From contig CAZPYY010000048.1 of NCBI GenBank assembly GCA_964590995.1, forward strand, positions 1-7,903: DNA of 7,903 nucleotides. The letters run 5' to 3'. The notes under the pieces are model-generated. The model was not told where the DNA came from, did not search any database, and saw nothing but the letters and a program-made list of their open reading frames with translations. Positions 6,083 to 7,903 of this stretch are shown piece after piece; position 1 is the first letter of the stretch, and each line of letters opens with the position of its first letter. Source of the DNA: Susulua sp964590995 (lineage in GTDB: Bacteria > Omnitrophota > Gorgyraeia > Duberdicusellales > 4484-171). The position numbers and the translations under genes are program-made.

Positions 6083-6092
6083 TCACCTCCTT
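6083..6092 (-). promoter_or_regulatory. Perfect Shine-Dalgarno that overlaps the lnt stop and sets the DUF355 start
   Basis: The minus strand reads AAGGAGGTGA, fully complementary to the 16S rRNA 3' end. Its TGA is the lnt stop codon. The spacing of 8 bases to the GTG at 6077 fixes the downstream start and rules out the GTG at 6086, which is part of this site. Confidence 0.85.
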
Positions 6093-7549
6093 AAACTAAC
6101 TTTTTTTCTTATAAAAACACCAAGTAAGAAAATAACGCAAATAAAAGGAAATAACTCTCCATACTTATTGTAAAAACTTCTCTCCTCGTTCAAGGAGATT
6201 TCAAAATTCTTGGTCCCGGCAAAAAATACTTCCTTCCTACCCTCTCTAAGTTTTTCGATCTTGCCTTTAAATGAAATCCAACCGCTTATACCGGTATTAG
6301 CGCTTCGAATTATAGAAATTCTATTCTCCACAGCCCTTAAAGCCATGATGCTAAGATGCTGGCTGGCTTCCGGCTCTCCTTTAAACCAAGCATCATTAGT
6401 AATGTTTACTAGAAAATCATTACCTCGTGCGAAACGCATAACATGTTTAGGAAAGATATCTTCAAAACAAATAAGTGCAGAGAATTTCTTTCCCTTATGA
6501 GAAAAACTTACAAAATCATCGCCTCTGGCCATATCCCCGATGGAATTAAAGACGCTAATAAAGGTTAAAAAAAATCTTAAAGGAACATATTCACCGAAAG
6601 GAACTAACTTTATCTTTTGGTAAGTATCTATAAACTTTGCTTTCTTATCGAATTGTAAAGCCTCATTGTAGAATTGGCCTCCTCTCACTGTTACAGCTCC
6701 GATAATGGCATCCCTGTTTAGGCTCCAGATAAATTGCTCCAATTCATAGAAATTGTCTTCATCAACAATAAGCGGCCAGGAGGCTTCAGGAAAAATCACT
6801 AAAGAATCTTCTTGGGTTTGCTCTGCCAACTCACTTAGTACATTTAGAATCTTAAACCGGGAAAAAGGCTCCCACTTTAATTCCTGAGGGATATTCGGTT
6901 GGACTACGGATATTTTATGAGAATCTGTTTCTTTCAAATTTCCTACTCTATAGAATGAGTACAAAAAGAAAACTGCAAAGACAAAAAAGATAAAGACTAT
7001 CTCCGTGAAAAAATTTTTTCTCATCCCCGGATCTCTGTCTCTTTGTCTTAGAAACAAAAATGCCTGAAGAATTAAAACATTTGCCATTACAATTAGAAAA
7101 GAGATAAGTTTTGTTCCAGCTAAATCTGCTATCTGGATAAGATAAAAATTCTCGTATTGGGAGTACCCTAAATTTGCCCAACCAAAACCACACCAGATAT
7201 TTTCTTTTAAAAACTCTAAAATAACCCAGAGGCAAGGCAGGGTAATCAGCCTTAAGGGCTTTTTGTAAAGATTCCTCCCAAACAAAGAAAAAATTACACT
7301 GTAGGCTGAAAGGTAAAAAAGCAGAAGAATTAATCCCAACTTGGTAACATTAGCTACCCAAAAAAGAGTAAGGCCATAGAAAGAGAGAGCAAAAATTATC
7401 CCTGAAAATATACCTACCTTAAGACGTCCTCTACTTATTGCATAGATAAAAGGAGCTATTGAAAACCAAACCAGAAAGGAGAGATTAGGCAGGTTAAAAC
7501 TCAATCCAGTTAGTAAACCACTAATGAGAGAAAATATTAAGCTGATCAT
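6083..7549 (-). CDS. lnt: Apolipoprotein N-acyltransferase
   Basis: Lnt transfers an acyl chain from a phospholipid to the N-terminal cysteine of apolipoproteins, the last step of bacterial lipoprotein maturation in the inner membrane. The 488-residue protein has several hydrophobic segments in its first 200 residues, a nitrilase-like periplasmic domain at about 211-450, and a final membrane helix at about 465-480. The expected catalytic triad is present: Glu255 in VIFPEASWP, Lys312 in TYQKIKLVPFGEYVP, and Cys361 in ALICFEDIFP. Further family motifs are FVVNITND-like FLVNITNDAWF at 379-389 and RAVENRISIIRSANTGISG at 405-423. The length is close to the usual size of about 500. The ATG at 7549 has no clear Shine-Dalgarno; an inverted repeat ends five bases before it. 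It lies 53 bases after secA and overlaps the ribosome site of the DUF355 gene, so an operon is likely. Confidence 0.97.
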   Translation of the reverse strand: MISLIFSLISGLLTGLSFNLPNLSFLVWFSIAPFIYAISRGRLKVGIFSGIIFALSFYGLTLFWVANVTKLGLILLLFYLSAYSVIFSLFGRNLYKKPLRLITLPCLWVILEFLKENIWCGFGWANLGYSQYENFYLIQIADLAGTKLISFLIVMANVLILQAFLFLRQRDRDPGMRKNFFTEIVFIFFVFAVFFLYSFYRVGNLKETDSHKISVVQPNIPQELKWEPFSRFKILNVLSELAEQTQEDSLVIFPEASWPLIVDEDNFYELEQFIWSLNRDAIIGAVTVRGGQFYNEALQFDKKAKFIDTYQKIKLVPFGEYVPLRFFLTFISVFNSIGDMARGDDFVSFSHKGKKFSALICFEDIFPKHVMRFARGNDFLVNITNDAWFKGEPEASQHLSIMALRAVENRISIIRSANTGISGWISFKGKIEKLREGRKEVFFAGTKNFEISLNEERSFYNKYGELFPFICVIFLLGVFIRKKVSLRR

Positions 7550-7554
7550 GATTT

Positions 7555-7599
7555 AGTTCGTAGTTCGTAGACAATATTCCAGCCTGTGAGCTACGAACT
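7555..7599 (-). repeat. Direct and inverted 9-base repeats between secA and lnt
   Basis: AGTTCGTAG occurs twice on the plus strand, overlapping by two bases (7555-7563 and 7562-7570), and once inverted as CTACGAACT at 7591-7599. Either copy can pair with the inverted one in the transcript, forming a 9-base-pair stem with a loop of 20 or 27 bases. There is no U-tract, so it is not a typical terminator. It occupies nearly all of the 53-base gap and ends five bases before the lnt start codon. It may be a remnant of an intergenic repeat family or an element that controls translation of lnt. Confidence 0.6.
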
Positions 7600-7602
7600 G
7601 CT

Positions 7603-7903
7603 CTATTTTCCGCAACACTTCTTGTATTTCTTACCGCTACCGCAAAGACAAGGTTCATTTCTCCCCACCTTCTTAGTAGCAATAGGGGCTTTAGGGGCTA
7701 AAGGAGGTTTTTCTTTGCCTTTATCCAGGGGTGTGTATTGAGAGTGTATAAACTTTTTATCTGAATTAGCAAAAACTCCTACTTCTTCTCTAGGCGCTAT
7801 CTTCGTTCTAAAAGCTAACTCGGCAATACCTTCTTTAATTGCAATAACCATCTCTTGAAAAGCAAAATAAGATTCCTTTTGATATTCTACTAAAGGGTCA
7901 ACA
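7603..7903 (-). CDS. secA: Preprotein translocase ATPase SecA, C-terminal end (5' end cut by the window)
   Basis: The minus-strand reading frame is open to the window edge and gives 99 residues before a TAG stop. It begins VDPLVEYQKESYFAFQEM, the conserved end of the SecA helical scaffold/wing region (compare the family pattern DPLxEYKxEGFxxFxxM). A helix, IAIKEGIAELAFRTKI, and a Pro/Lys-rich linker follow. The protein ends with the zinc-binding C-terminal domain NEPCLCGSGKKYKKCC, with Cys at visible residues 85, 87, 96 and 97 (CxCx8CC). This tail contacts SecB or the ribosome and lipids in characterised SecA proteins. The motor domains lie outside the window. The internal ATG at 7851 is not a start; the frame continues upstream with SecA sequence. 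Confidence 0.95.
   Translation of the reverse strand, partial: VDPLVEYQKESYFAFQEMVIAIKEGIAELAFRTKIAPREEVGVFANSDKKFIHSQYTPLDKGKEKPPLAPKAPIATKKVGRNEPCLCGSGKKYKKCCGK

Noticed and set aside
6210..7235. A plus-strand ORF (6210-6500) and an alternative minus-strand ORF (6948-7235) within lnt
   Set aside because: Both overlap a gene with full catalytic and family motifs; neither product looks like a known protein.
7571..7599. Promoter for lnt (TTCGTA and TATTGT)
   Set aside because: The hexamers match consensus poorly and the spacing is about 15 bases; the gene is better explained as part of the secA operon.
7603..7851. Stand-alone small SEC-C zinc protein of 82 residues
   Set aside because: The frame stays open to the window edge and the upstream residues match the conserved end of SecA, so this is the tail of SecA.
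1..7903. CRISPR array, tRNA, rRNA, insertion sequence or phage genes
   Set aside because: No regularly spaced repeats, no tRNA- or rRNA-like sequence, and no transposase, integrase or phage structural protein is visible in any frame.

Overview
The window is a gene-dense, AT-rich stretch of bacterial chromosome. Every gene I can support lies on the minus strand, so transcription runs from high to low coordinates. The envelope genes imply a Gram-negative cell plan: an apolipoprotein N-acyltransferase, an LpxL/HtrB-type acyltransferase, and a large outer-membrane barrel protein ending in phenylalanine. One gene of the adenosine-specific kinase family (DUF355) is also present; that family is best known from archaea and thermophilic bacteria. 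The combination suggests an uncultured candidate-phylum lineage, with Omnitrophota as a plausible guess. No rRNA or other marker gene is present to confirm this.

In transcription order there are two blocks. The upstream block is the C-terminal end of secA (7603-7903, cut by the window edge), then lnt (6083-7549), then the DUF355 gene (5589-6077, with its start corrected from the longest ORF). A perfect Shine-Dalgarno overlapping the lnt stop codon couples the last two. This block ends in a GC-rich imperfect hairpin element (5504-5587) whose mismatches are G.U pairs only in the minus-strand transcript.

The downstream block is an LpxL-like acyltransferase (4494-5432), a secreted TPR plus predicted beta-barrel protein (1763-4450), a membrane-anchored coiled-coil protein (533-1693), and a LacI-family regulator (1-527, cut by the window edge). 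Each of the first three has a sigma70-like promoter immediately in front of its start codon. The one at 1713-1740 matches the consensus hexamers exactly. Two of these promoters leave almost no room for a leader. The regulator start lies only five bases past the coiled-coil stop, so those two genes are very likely co-transcribed and translationally coupled.

Functionally, the window covers protein export (SecA), lipoprotein maturation (Lnt), probable lipid acylation (LpxL-like), an outer-membrane protein and an inner-membrane-anchored periplasmic coiled coil. I see no CRISPR, phage, transposase, tRNA or rRNA. The most distinctive items are the TPR-barrel protein, the acyltransferase that has proline in place of the usual acidic residue, the promoter/start-codon arrangement, and the two intergenic repeat elements. 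No complete new system can be proved from the sequence alone.
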